From the NCBI GenBank assembly GCA_016946835.1, contig JACVTC010000105.1, positions 100,001 through 140,000 on the forward strand: 40,000 nt of DNA, read 5' to 3'. This DNA is from Neocallimastix lanati (nom. inval.) (lineage: Eukaryota > Neocallimastigomycota > Neocallimastigomycetes > Neocallimastigales > Neocallimastigaceae). Under the pieces are notes generated by a model that was given only the letters and a program-made list of their open reading frames with translations, was not told where the DNA came from and did not search any database. How positions within the stretch are numbered: the stretch's first letter is position 1; each line of letters begins with the position of its first letter. Made by a program: the position numbers and the translations under genes. This document shows, one piece after another, positions 1 to 11,201 of the stretch.

Positions 1-2
1 GG

Positions 3-908
3 AGAAATGATGGTAATGCTAACAAGAATCTTCAACCTCTTGTTCTTGATTCTAAAAAACTTACTAAGAAGATTTCTTCCAATAAGATTAATAATCTATC
101 TGCTGTCTATTACAAAAGTCAACTCAATAATTTTGAATTGTCTATTTATAATGCTTTAGAAAAGATCTGTAATCAAAGAGTAGTTAAGGCTTTAGCTGTT
201 ACCATTACCAATTTAGATGGTTTTAAAGTCCAAGAAAATGAATTTGATAATCGTGTTGGTAGAGCTGTTGGTGCTTTCATGAGAGATAATCAAGAATATT
301 GGTGGATTCATTCTTATGAAAAAAGTGGTTCACTTGTTAATGGATATGTTAGTGATGTAACCGTTGAAATTGTTTCTGAATATACAATTTCTGAAATTAA
401 CGAGTATAATCCTAAAGTTTTATATGCTGCTCAAACTATTGCTGAACAAGCTAACAAAGAAAAAACTTTATACAAAAAGTTATTGTATATTCACGATTAC
501 TTAATCAACAGTATTACTTACACTGATGGTGAAGGTTCTGTTTACCATAATCTTTATGGTGCTCTTATCAACAAGAAATGTGTTTGTGGTGCTTATGGTG
601 AAGCCTTCGCTGTCATTTCTAGATTAGTTGGCGGTTATGTTATTGGAGTTAACAGTTACGTCCATGGATGGGATTATGCTAAAATTGGAAAGGATTGGTA
701 TGCTGTTGATGCTACCTGGGATGACTATGGTGACGGATACGAACCAAGTCATAACTATTTCTTTGTAGGTACTAATACTGTTGTTGCTGATGATGGTCAC
801 AGATACAAAGATGAAACTGAAATTAGAACAATAGCTGATTTCATTGAAGTTGGAGATGCTACTGGATTTATATTCCCAACTCTTTCTGAAGAAAAATATA
901 TTGAGTAA
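3..908 (+). CDS. Transglutaminase-like superfamily protein, 5' end outside the window
   Basis: The frame is open from the left edge (first full codon at 3) to the TAA at 906-908. It has no in-frame ATG near the edge, so the gene begins upstream and only about 301 C-terminal residues are seen. The papain-like transglutaminase triad is clear: Cys in CVCGAYGEAF (codon 585-587), His in HGWDYAKIG (663-665) and Asp in WYAVDATWDD (708-710). The Cys/His/Asp spacing and the aromatic residues are those of bacterial transglutaminase-like proteins, which are often secreted cysteine proteases or amidases acting on cell wall or protein. The substrate cannot be read from the sequence. There is no intron in the visible part, and codon use is richer in G/C than the flanks. 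A bacterial origin is an inference. The N-terminal part (signal peptide, CotH or dockerin modules) is not visible. Confidence 0.85.
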   Translation, partial: RNDGNANKNLQPLVLDSKKLTKKISSNKINNLSAVYYKSQLNNFELSIYNALEKICNQRVVKALAVTITNLDGFKVQENEFDNRVGRAVGAFMRDNQEYWWIHSYEKSGSLVNGYVSDVTVEIVSEYTISEINEYNPKVLYAAQTIAEQANKEKTLYKKLLYIHDYLINSITYTDGEGSVYHNLYGALINKKCVCGAYGEAFAVISRLVGGYVIGVNSYVHGWDYAKIGKDWYAVDATWDDYGDGYEPSHNYFFVGTNTVVADDGHRYKDETEIRTIADFIEVGDATGFIFPTLSEEKYIE

Positions 909-1126
909 TGGATTATATAGTTAAAAAGAAAAAAAAAAACATAAATAATATAATAAAAAAAGTAAATAAATAAATAATTAGTAAAAAAATATATTTATTT
1001 AATAAAAATTATTAATGAAGTCATCTATATAATAACTTTTTATAAAATTTTATTAAATAAAGATTTAAAAAAACGAAATATTAAATAATATAAAAATTAG
1101 AAAATATTAAATATATTAGAAAAATA

Positions 1127-1492
1127 AAAAATATTAAAAAATAAAAAATATTAGAAAATAAAAAATATTAGAAAATAAAAAATATTAGAAAATAAAAAAT
1201 ATTAGAAAATAAAAAATATTAGAAAATAAAAAATATTAGAAAATAAAAAATATTAGAAAATAAAAAATATTAGAAAATAAAAAATATTAGAAAATAAAAA
1301 ATATTAGAAAATAAAAAATATTAGAAAATAAAAAATATTAGAAAATAAAAAATATTAGAAAATAAAAAATATTAGAAAATAAAAAATATTAGAAAATAAA
1401 AAATATTAGAAAATAAAAAATATTAGAAAATAAAAAATATTAGAAAATAAAAAATATTAGAAAATAAAAAATATTAGAAAATAAAAAATATT
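1127..1492. repeat. 17-bp minisatellite array, about 21 copies
   Basis: The unit TTAGAAAATAAAAAATA repeats head to tail with almost no variation. Degenerate copies lie at both ends (about 1085-1127 and 1493-1530). It starts about 200 bp after the transglutaminase-like stop codon. No reading frame or spacer structure is seen. Confidence 0.95.
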
Positions 1493-3332
1493 AAAATATA
1501 AAAATATTAAAGTATAAAAATACAAGAATATAAAATTTTCAAACTAAAAAAATATAAATTACAAAGATAAAAAAATATATGTTAAACTGATATAAAAATA
1601 TGTAATATCAAAAGATATTTTTAAAATAAATAATACAAATAAAAATAAAAATCTCGATTTATATAATAAAAATTATTAAAATTTAATAAATTTTTGAATT
1701 AAAAACAAATATTTAATAATTTTTTTAATTTAGTTAAATTATTAACAAAATATTTTGAATAAAGCGATTGATATTAGTTCTATTAATAAATCTATTACTT
1801 TTTTTTTTTGTAAATATTTTATATAGAAAATATACACTATTATTATTACAATAAATAATTATTATTATTATTATAAATATTATTAATAATAATTTAAAAT
1901 CTTTAATTTCATTGAAAAATAAATTAATAATAATAATAAATAAGAAATCATAAAAAAATGACGTTAAAATATTAACATAATAGGTTTTTTTTGAATTAAT
2001 TTATTCCATTATTGTCGATTATTGCTGTTCTACTCTTATCGCTGATGCCTATATCTGTTTCAGCAATAAATTAAAACTTTATTTCCTTTGCTGAAAAATT
2101 TGTAATAATTTAAGTTTATAATTTTATGACATATGAATGTTAATTATAATTAAATTTTAAAATAAATTTTTTTCTTTAATTATGAAAAAAAATTAATATG
2201 AAAAATAATAAAAAATTTAATTTAAAAAATAAAAAAAAGTTTAATTTAAAAAACTTAATCAGTAAACAAAATTTATTAAAATTTTAAAAATTAAAAAATT
2301 CTGTAAATTAAGTATATATATTAAAATATAGAAAATTCTATACAATATTTCAATATTAATTATCAAAATATAGTTTAAAAAATTTTTATAATTTATAATT
2401 TAATTAAAAAAATCATTTCAATATTTAAAACATACACCTATTAAAATATGGGGGAGACAAAAGTCTTCAGTCTTTAAAAAAAAAAAAAAAAAAAAATTTC
2501 AATATTTAAATTATTATATATATTATGTATATTATAATGCCAATATAAAGTTTCACAAGTGTACTTTTTAAAGAAAAGATTTTTTTTAAAAAAAAAGTTT
2601 GTTTATTATTAAAAATATTTATGAGAAGTTCATATAAAAAATAGAAAAAGAAAATTAAAATTTATTATCAATTATATCATTATAAATAAACTCTTTAAAT
2701 AAAACATTTAATTTAAAAAAAAATTAAACTCTTATATATAAATATTATATTTTCGATATTATATTATATAATAATACATTGATATAAAGAATGTTCTTTA
2801 TATAAATAACTTTGAATAAACCCTTTTTTATTTTTAAATATAAATAAATATTATATAAAATTACATATATATATTAATTATATACTAATATTTGAAAATT
2901 TTATTAATAGTAAAATACATTATTATTAATAAGCACTTTTAATTTATTTCAATAGGATAATAAATAAATAATAAACAAATTAAAAATATAAATTACATAT
3001 AACATAATTAGTTATTAAATTGATAAATATGAATAAAATTATTAATATTATTAAGAGTGACGTAAATAAATAAATATTTAATAAATAATAAAATAATATT
3101 TAATGATATATATAATTTTGAAAAGATATTTTGATATTTTTTTTTTTTTTTTGTTAAAATAATGATAAAGAAATATTTAATAATTCTTAATTTTAAAGAA
3201 ATAAATTATATTTATATTTTTTATTTATATTTTTTATTTATATTTTTTATTTATAATAATTTGTTCTTTTCTTTTATTTGTTTACTTAATTGAAAACAAA
3301 AAAATAAAATAGAAAGTCTATGTATAATTACA
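1493..3332. other. Intergenic A/T-rich stretch with a small hairpin and a signal-peptide-like fragment
   Basis: No gene is supported. The only less A/T-rich island is about 1998-2100. It contains a 24-codon open stretch (2000-2074) reading as a hydrophobic segment ending in SVSAIN and a stop, like an orphan signal peptide. Just behind it is an inverted repeat, TTTCAGCAA (2058-2066) with TTGCTGAAA (2088-2096). A run of 21 A follows a small non-A/T patch at about 2450-2496. The rest is homopolymer and simple sequence. Confidence 0.5.
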
Positions 3333-4405
3333 ATAAAAAGTGATAATGTAAAGGTTATTGAAAATTATATATATATTAATGAAAAGATTCTAAGGGATTA
3401 AATACTTTAATGATAGCTTCACAAGGTTGAAATTTAGATGTTATTAAAATTTTAATAGAAAATAATATAAGAATTAACAAAAATGGTAATGATAATAAAA
3501 AATTTTATTGTTTGTTCATTGAGTAATGGTTGGAATGTTTTGTTTTATTTTATGCGAGAGATAAAAATTATAATGGTATAGCTATTTATTTAATTGATAA
3601 AAATATTGATATATATGGAAATAGTAATAGTAAAACATACATTTATGAACATATAAACATATATAATTAAAAAGTGAGTTGATCCTGATTTTGAAGGTAA
3701 ACACTATTCAGAAGATACAATACTAATGAAAGCCTAGGACAGTAATAATATAGAAATAATTAATTTTCTTATTGAAAATGGTGTTAATATTAAAGACGAA
3801 AGTAAGAGTGAGGAAAATGCCTTAGTATTTGTTATTAAAAAAACAAATTTTAAAAAAAAGTTCAATTATTAGTTAAAAATGGAATAAATATTATTTTAAA
3901 AAATCATAATGGAAATAATGCTTTAATAATGGCTTCAATGGCAAGTAGCATCGATATTGTTAAATATTTAATAAGTAAAGATAGTGATATTTAAGCAAAA
4001 AATAATTATAAGTTAAGCGGATTAATCAAAATTTTAATATAGTAATAAATTTGAAATAACAAAATATTTAATAGAATGTGGTATAGATATTAATGATCAA
4101 ATAAATAATAGAGGAAACACTTTAACCCTAGGTGTTCGATCCGAAAAATATAGAAATAATTAATTATTTGGTAAGTAATGAAATTGATATTAATCATACT
4201 ACTAAATATGGTTATAATGCTTTATTTTCATGTGATAGACCAAAGGCTAGATTTAGTTCAGCATTTAGTAGAAAAAGGAATAGATATTAACTGTAGAAAT
4301 TCTCCTAAATCAGAGACCGATAGATTTTGCTGGATTTCATTTTAAAAACATAGAAATTTATGAATATCTAAAGAAAAAAAAAATAGAGTTGAATAAGCAT
4401 ACATG
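3333..4405 (+). pseudogene. Broken ankyrin-repeat protein gene
   Basis: Read across the three forward frames, this stretch gives successive ankyrin-like pieces such as NIEIINFLIENGVNI, NGNNALIMAS followed by IDIVKYLI, and TKYLIECGIDIN. Each is the usual gut-fungal ankyrin cadence (a helix pair, then an N/D-G-V/I-N-I turn) spaced about 30 residues apart. They are interrupted by many stops (for example the TAG after LMKA near 3736 and the TAA after DSDI near 3993) and by several frame changes. Roughly seven to nine repeats can be recognised. The end is near 4405, where an AAG/GAG-rich helix resembles the C-terminus of the ankyrin gene at 38378-39513. The damage is too heavy and scattered for sequencing error or introns to explain, so I call it a pseudogene. 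Confidence 0.8.
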
Positions 4406-4616
4406 AAATTATAATTTTTCATATTTATATAAATTATATTTTCTATGCCGTTTAAACTTTTATCTTTTATATATAAAACTATAAATATTTATTCAGAAAC
4501 TTTTAAATATATTCTTTTGTGTATAAATTTTATCTTATTAAATAAAAGCAATTCATAAAGATAATATATTTAACTAATTGAATTTACTATTGATATCAAT
4601 TTAATTTAATTTTATG

Positions 4617-4768
4617 AATAAAATTGAAAATTGAAAATTGAAAATTGAAAATTGAAAATTGAAAATTGAAAATTGAAAATTGAAAATTGAAAATTCAAAA
4701 AATATATATATATATATATATATTTTGAATTTTGAATTTTGAATTTTGAATTTTGAATATATATATAT
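4617..4768. repeat. Heptamer and AT-dinucleotide repeat cluster
   Basis: About nine or ten copies of a 7-bp unit (TTGAAAA) are followed by (AT)n, then about five copies of another 7-bp unit (TTTTGAA) and a second (AT)n. The inner ends, AAAATTCAAAA and TTTTGAATTTT, pair around the AT tract, so it can form a cruciform. Confidence 0.9.
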
Positions 4769-4829
4769 ATATATAAAATATTTAAATACTTTTCATTATT
4801 TTATATTCTCCATAAATATAATCGATATG

Positions 4830-5221
4830 AGATTTTTATATGAAAAATCTACTATTGATTATATTTTGATTTTTCTTATAGTGTTGATGACAATGACATT
4901 ATTGATAACTATTTATCATAATCAAAATTTTAAAAAAGCTTTTTAACAATTATATCTAGATTTTGAAATATTAAATAATTATAATGATAAAATATATGAC
5001 AATCTCCAAGATTTATAGATTGAAAAAAAAAGAATAGTTTATTACAATTATTGAAGAACGAGATAAATATAATTTGTTTTTTAGAGTATTTACTAAAAGA
5101 TCAAATCTATGTTGCTTTTACTTATATGACAGGAATATTACAAATAGCAAAACAGATATCTCAACCTTCGTTAAATCGTTTTAATGAATATTTAATTCTA
5201 AACGATAAATTTTATTATTAA
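4830..5221 (+). pseudogene. Possible relic of an unrecognised membrane protein gene
   Basis: From an ATG at 4828-4830 the frame encodes a single strongly hydrophobic helix (DYILIFLIVLMTMTLLITIY) and stops at 4946. After further stops, an open stretch at 5024-5221 reads with mixed composition (LLKDQIYVAFTYMTGILQ, then AKQISQPSLNRFNEYLI), unlike random A/T translation. The two parts are in different frames. I recognise no family. It may be a decayed gene or chance. Confidence 0.25.
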
Positions 5222-5570
5222 TTTAGCAATTATTTATAAGTGTATAATGATAAAAAAAAAAATTTAAATAATTGTTAAATTTTTAATTAATAATAAAATT
5301 TATAATTTTATTATATATAATAATAATTAAAATTTTGTTTTGTTATGATATTATGATATCTCTATAGAATTTTTTTTATACTAATATTAATATAAATATT
5401 ATTTAAAACCAAAGAAATACAGAATTTATTATTATTAGTTATTATAAATTATATTTTTAATATAAAATAAATAATATTATATATTAAACTTTTAAAAAAT
5501 AGAATGTGATTTATTTTGAGAAATGGAATAAAAAATAATTATATTTTAATACTACAAAAAAAATTTTTTT

Positions 5571-5603
<33 letters not shown>

Positions 5604-6081
5604 GTATTAAACTGTGAAATAATTTAATATATTATATTTTTAATATTAGAATAATGATATTAATTTTAAAATAAGTATTTATTTCCTTACAAAAAGATTT
5701 TATATTATTTTATTTTAAATTCTGAAAATCATTTCAACTGTAACGAAATTGATGAATAGTACATTTAATATACAAATATACTAAAATAATGATATCCTAT
5801 CTTATATAAATATAAATCAATATTTTATTTTAAGTAATACTAATGGATATTTCTATTGAAAACATAAGCAAATATAAAGAAAAATTTTTTCCATACCTGT
5901 ATAAAATTTAATAAAATTGTACCTTATAAATCTCCAATGGAAAACATTACATATGATAAAATAAAATATATTGATGTCTCTCTAATAGAAAACATCACAT
6001 ATAATAAAATATAATAAAAATATATTATCAATTTTCATTCTAATGATATACAATCAAATTTATAATATTAATGATTATAAT

Positions 6082-6139
<58 letters not shown>

Positions 6140-6365
6140 AGGGAAGAGAATACACTTCCATAAATTTATTAATTTTATTTTGAAGGGGTTTAGGAGTTAG
6201 GGTTAGAAATTCATGTAGGTAAAAAGTACATTTGAATTTAAAAATAAAAAGAAAAGTTAAAAATTAAAAATAAAAAAGCTCAAAAATACTATATGTTTCG
6301 GCAAGTTGTACTATGCGGGAATATATAGTATAAATATTATTGATTATAACCCCTAACCCCTATTC
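5222..6365. other. Intergenic A/T-rich DNA with long homopolymers
   Basis: No gene is supported. It contains T tracts at about 5569-5603 and an exceptional T52 at 6084-6135. G-rich GGGTTTAGGAGTTAGGGTTAG (6186-6206) and C-rich AACCCCTAACCCCTA (6348-6362) are in inverted orientation and are discussed as a finding. Confidence 0.6.
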
Positions 6366-6880
6366 TTAACAAATAAAAATATAATAAAACCTTGAAGTAA
6401 CATCTTTAAAATAGAAAGTGTGGTGTCCACTAAACTCTCCCCGGATTCACCATTTATTAAACTACTATGGGGATCTTCACCCTTCGTAGAAAATAGATGA
6501 TGATTCTGTATTATCATTATGCCTTATCAGTACGACAGTCGATGATCTTGGTTAAGTTTGGTATTTTGCAATACCTATCAAATAATAGCTCAAACGAACT
6601 ACTTATGACAGGTATTGTGATAGTTAAGAATTCCTACGATTTTTGGAACAAGTGACTCAGATGAACTTTTGAAAAGTAGTTCATTCAATTGTCTCTGTTC
6701 CCCTCTATCAAAATGTAGCTTATTTAAAGCTAAAGTTCCACCATGAAGGAACATGTATATATAATGATTAATATAATCTTCAAAATCAGAAATAGAGTCA
6801 TAGAGGAAGAAAGAGGATTAAACAAAACACTCTAATCTTCCTAAGGAACATCATCGATGAAATTTAAAGAATTCCATCTA
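6366..6880 (-). pseudogene. Unrecognised gene fragment, minus strand
   Basis: This is a visible island of lower A/T content. On the minus strand one frame is open for 72 codons between 6817 and the TAG at 6599-6601. Its composition looks like real protein (DSISDFEDYINHYIYMFLHG, then LNKLHFDRGEQRQLNELLFK). The same frame resumes after about five stops, with a second protein-like stretch (KGEDPHSSLINGESGESLVD, then TLSILKMLLQGFI) down to about 6366. Upstream of 6817 it is broken by stops. The stop-rich part between 6520 and 6599 could be an unspliced intron, but no convincing GT-AG pair is seen. I do not recognise the family, so it is recorded as a relic or part of a split gene. Confidence 0.4.
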
Positions 6881-7503
6881 AAAGATGCAATAACATTCAA
6901 TTTAAAAATGATTATAACAAAGATAAAAACAAATAATCTATTACTTGATGGAAATAAAATTGAATTTATAATATAACTACTATTAAATTAAATATTAATT
7001 ATACCTTCTTATTTAAATTTCAAAAAATTTATTTTCTATTATATATATTATGAGTCTAATATTAATTATAAAATGAGATTTAATAATTGTAGTTATAACC
7101 TTTTTAATACATTATTATTGAAAAAAATAAATAATAATAAATTTTAAATTTACTTAATATATAAAAATTAATTAAATATTACTTTTAGTTATAGTGAATA
7201 TATATTAATAAGTCTAGTTTTATGGGTCTTTTTTCAATATAATGATTCAATCAATCTATCAATATAATATTTAAATTCATTATTTTTATCTCATTATTTA
7301 CGTAATAAATTAAGAATTATTCTATATAAAAATTTTTATTTTTATTTTTATTTGTTTGTTTAATTTATAAATATATATATATTATATATTACTTAATTTA
7401 TGTTTATATTATATTATATTATATTATATTAAAAATAGAAAATAAAATAAAAAATAAAAAATAAAAACTTTAAATTACAAATTTCTATGCTTACTTTTGC
7501 TTT

Positions 7504-7541
<38 letters not shown>

Positions 7542-7759
7542 TGCTAATTAATAATACTTATATAAATACTTTTAATATTAAATTAATTCATATGTAATTG
7601 TGTAGTTATTTTAGTTATTTATTTAATAAGTTTTTAATAATGTTTTAGTAAACTTAATTGTTATTATTATTATTTTTTTTTTTTTTTTTTTTTTTTTTTG
7701 GTTAAAAAAAAAAATAATCAAGAGTTTATTTTGTAAATTAATTATATATTTATTATGTT
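6881..7759. other. Intergenic A/T-rich DNA
   Basis: No gene is seen. It includes a T/A palindromic homopolymer (T run then A run, about 7501-7541) and a T tract at about 7674-7699. The end of this stretch is the 3' flank of the minus-strand MATH gene. Confidence 0.6.
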
Positions 7760-10700
7760 TTATTTTCTTTCTTTCTTTTTCATTTTGAAAATATAAACAC
7801 CAAAAATAACCTTATTATTCTCAATTAAGTGTCTTTTAGAGATTTCATAGGATTTTAATGCTTTTATAGGTAATATAATATTATCTTCAACTGTATCATT
7901 TCTTAATTCCATGTTATACTCCAATGATGATATTTTTGATTCTTAATAAAAAAAAAATAAATTAAATTAAATTAAAATTAAAATAAATTAAATTAAATAA
8001 AAATAAAATAAAATAAAAATAAATAAAATGAAAAAATTAAAAATTTAAAAAAGTAGATAATAAATTATTTATTATTATAGTTAATAAAGAATTTTATATC
8101 TTATATTTATTTCAGTGTAATATTTTATTAAATAATGTTTATATATATAGTTATATTAAAAAACTTACTTTGTATTTCATAACATGAAAAATCATTACAA
8201 TTACGGATAACGAATATACAACGTAAATAGATATTATTATTTTCATTATTATTATAATTACTTGTAAAATATAATATTTGACTAAAATTTTCCTCTTTAG
8301 GAAAAAAAGTTACATTCCTTTTATTAATTAAATAATTTAAATGATTATATATAACCATTACACATTGTTACAAATTAATATATATATATATATTTAATTA
8401 AAATGCTTATATATATTATTATTTGAACATACCAATAATATTTTTTTTCAGTAAATAATGGACTAGAAATTGTTGTGATATTCTCCTTTTGAAGTTTGTC
8501 CCAGTCATCTATTTCCCATTCCGAATAATTATTATTTATAATTTCATATTCATTATCAATTCCTTTATCTCTTATATCATTAATAAAACTTTCTATTAAG
8601 AAATATTATTATATTAAAAAAAAATTCGTAACAAATAATAAAAAGTTTTTATATCTTTTTAATATAAATTATATAATTATATATTGAATAATAAATAATT
8701 AAAAAAATATAATTTAAAAAAAAATAATATAAATAAAAGCAAATTTTACTTATAATAAAGTAAATCTTTTAAGTATACAATATATAAATATATATTATAA
8801 AGTATTAAATAATAAATAAAAAAAATATAATAATAAAAAAATAAAAAAAAAAAAAAAAAATAAATAAAAGTAAATTTTACTTATAATAAAGTTATCATAT
8901 ATATAAATATAAATTCCGATAGTAAGACTATTATCATTATTAATAAATGATTTTATTGATTTATTGTATAATTCTTTATTTATTATTAAGTATTCACTTT
9001 TTTTCTTTGCATTATTAAAAACACTAAGAGAAGAAGCTATTATTTTATATTATATAAAATTATTAATATTAAATTATTTAAATGAATAATAATTTAGAAA
9101 AAAAAAAAAAAAAAAGATTATAAGTATAATAATAATTTTTATTAATAAATAGATTAATTATTAATAAAAAATTTTTTCTTTATTTACGTTTAAACGAGTA
9201 GTAATATTTATCAGAAGATTTTATATAAAATAAATATTTACAAGTAATACATTCCTCAAGATTATCAAAATTATCCATATTTTCTAAAATAATACCAATA
9301 TTATTATATTCTTTAGAAGTATCATTGAAAAATGTTTTTATAGAGATTTTCCTTTTAAATAAATAAAATATATATATATATATGTAATAATATAAAAATA
9401 AATTAAATTATATATAAAATAAAAATATATAAATATAAAAAAAAATATTGCTATTATTTATTTTCATTAATATTATTTTATATAATTATATTTTAAAACT
9501 ACCATTTATAATTTCCAACTTCAAAATTTTCATTAGATCGTTCATTAATTTCATTTAAAAATTCTGAGAAATTTTCAATTTTATATTCGAAATAATTTCT
9601 ATTAGTTTTTTTTAATATAATTTTTTGTTTTCTAAATCATCTTTGAGAAGTATATTTTTCAATTTATTAATATGGTTTTCTTTTATTTAAAAAATTTATA
9701 TATTAAATTATTTATTTTATATATTAATGAAAATTTATTTATTTAATAATTATTATTATTAGTTAAATAAATATATATTTACCTTCGATATTTAAATACT
9801 CAACGATATAAACGCTAATAACAATTGTATCAGTTTCATTAATTTTTTCAATATTATCAATTTTATTTTTGGTTTTTATATTTTTTAATTTTTCACTAAA
9901 AGTGATTTCACTCTCTTTATTAAAAAATTTATTTTCTTCCAATAAAAGCCCTTCTGAAAAATCATCAGAACATCGAATTCTTATAATACTTTTTACGTGA
10001 TAGTAATCTTCATCTAAAGAAAAACTGTAACACTTAATATGGATTTTGCCTTCTTTAATAATAATGGCCCTTTTATTAATATTAATTATAATATAAATAT
10101 TACTAATAATTAAAAAATTTTAACTTAATCAAAGAAAAATTAAATAAAACATTTTGGTATTTTCTTATTACCATTTATCATTATTACTTATAAATAATGG
10201 ACTTTCAAAATATTGTAATTTTTTTTTTCCAATCTTTTATTGCCCATTCAAAATATATATCATTTTCTTTTTTATAATTATTATCTTGAATTTCATTAAT
10301 TATTAAAAAGTATTTTTTATGTAATTATCTATAGTAATTGTTAAATATTAAATATCCCATTAAATATATAATTAATTAATTTAATTAATTAAAAATTAAT
10401 ATATATAATTTAAAGTTTATATAAACTTTAAATTATATTCTTTTTATAAAAAAAAAATATATTACTTATTATTTACCTATAATATCGTAAAAACGAATAT
10501 ATACACCAATACACAATTGTGAATCATCAATATTATCAATAAAATTTTTAAAATCTTTGTTATATATTTTATATTCAATAACAAGCATTATTATTAAAAT
10601 TATAAAGTAATGAAGCTGCCGCTAATATTAGTTAATATAAAGCAAAATAAATATTAATAAAAAATAATATAATAAAGCAAAATAAAATAATAAAAGATAA

Positions 10701-11201
10701 AAAAAAAAGTATTAATTTATTAAAATTATTCTTAATTATTATTAAAATAAATTTACCAGGATAATTTACAATGTCATCAGAATTAGAAATTTTAAAATAT
10801 GGAATAAATTTTTGTTGAAATGTTAATATTCTTTTTACTTATATTTATTAGACAAAATTTTAAAATAGTCGTTGTCATTTTTAAATTTCCCGTAAAAATA
10901 AATTCGTATTTTCCTTTTATTATTTTTATTATTTATAAATAGTATTTGTATATTTGATTTAAAAATAAATTTAAATTAAGAGATAATTATATATATATAT
11001 TTATAATATTATGTTATTAAATAAAATAAGTAATACCATTATTGATTAAATATTTCAAATTCTGAGGATTCTATGGAATCATAACTATTTAGTAATTTTT
11101 TTAAAATTTTCTACTTTTTGCTCATTCCATTCATAGATACCTTCATTTAATAAATTGTTTGTATTGATATCATTTTCCTCGTTTTTATTTATTATTTGGT
11201 G
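7760..11201 (-). pseudogene. Multi-exon tandem MATH-domain (TRAF-like) protein gene, 5' part degenerate
   Basis: I rebuilt exons, gene order 5'->3' on the minus strand: K ~11201-11037, J 10913-10757, I 10615-10477, H ~10328-10172, G 10069-9783, F 9679-9503, E 9351-9188, D 9036-8881, C 8592-8433, B 8317-8169, A 7941-7760 (stop TAA). Introns are 102-288 bp with GTAAGT, GTATGT, GTAAAT or similar donors and AG acceptors. The product has four MATH repeats: K-J-I, H-G, F-E-D and C-B-A. Diagnostic pieces are SEWEIDDWDKLQ, SSPLFTEKKYYW, FEYKIENFSEF and LIENNKVIFGVYI. MATH domains bind peptide motifs in ubiquitin-ligase adaptors and TRAF-like proteins; no BTB, protease or RING domain is seen here. Frameshifts occur at homopolymers in H (A10), F (A8), I, J and K, and a TAA precedes the key Trp codon in K. 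No start ATG is visible. Exons E to A are fully open, so the 3' half may still be functional, or some indels may be assembly errors. Confidence 0.75.
8731..8892. repeat. 31-bp direct repeat copying a splice donor
   Basis: 8731-8761 and 8862-8892 are identical except for one base. On the minus strand the copy at 8862-8892 carries the last bases of MATH exon D and its GTAAAA donor, and the other copy repeats both 131 bp further into the intron. Confidence 0.85.

Noticed and set aside
1127-1492. Possible CRISPR-like array
   Set aside because: The repeats abut with no unique spacers and are pure A/T minisatellite.
2450-2496. Retrocopy tail (non-A/T patch followed by A21)
   Set aside because: Homopolymers of this size are everywhere in the window, and the 25-bp patch matches nothing I can name.
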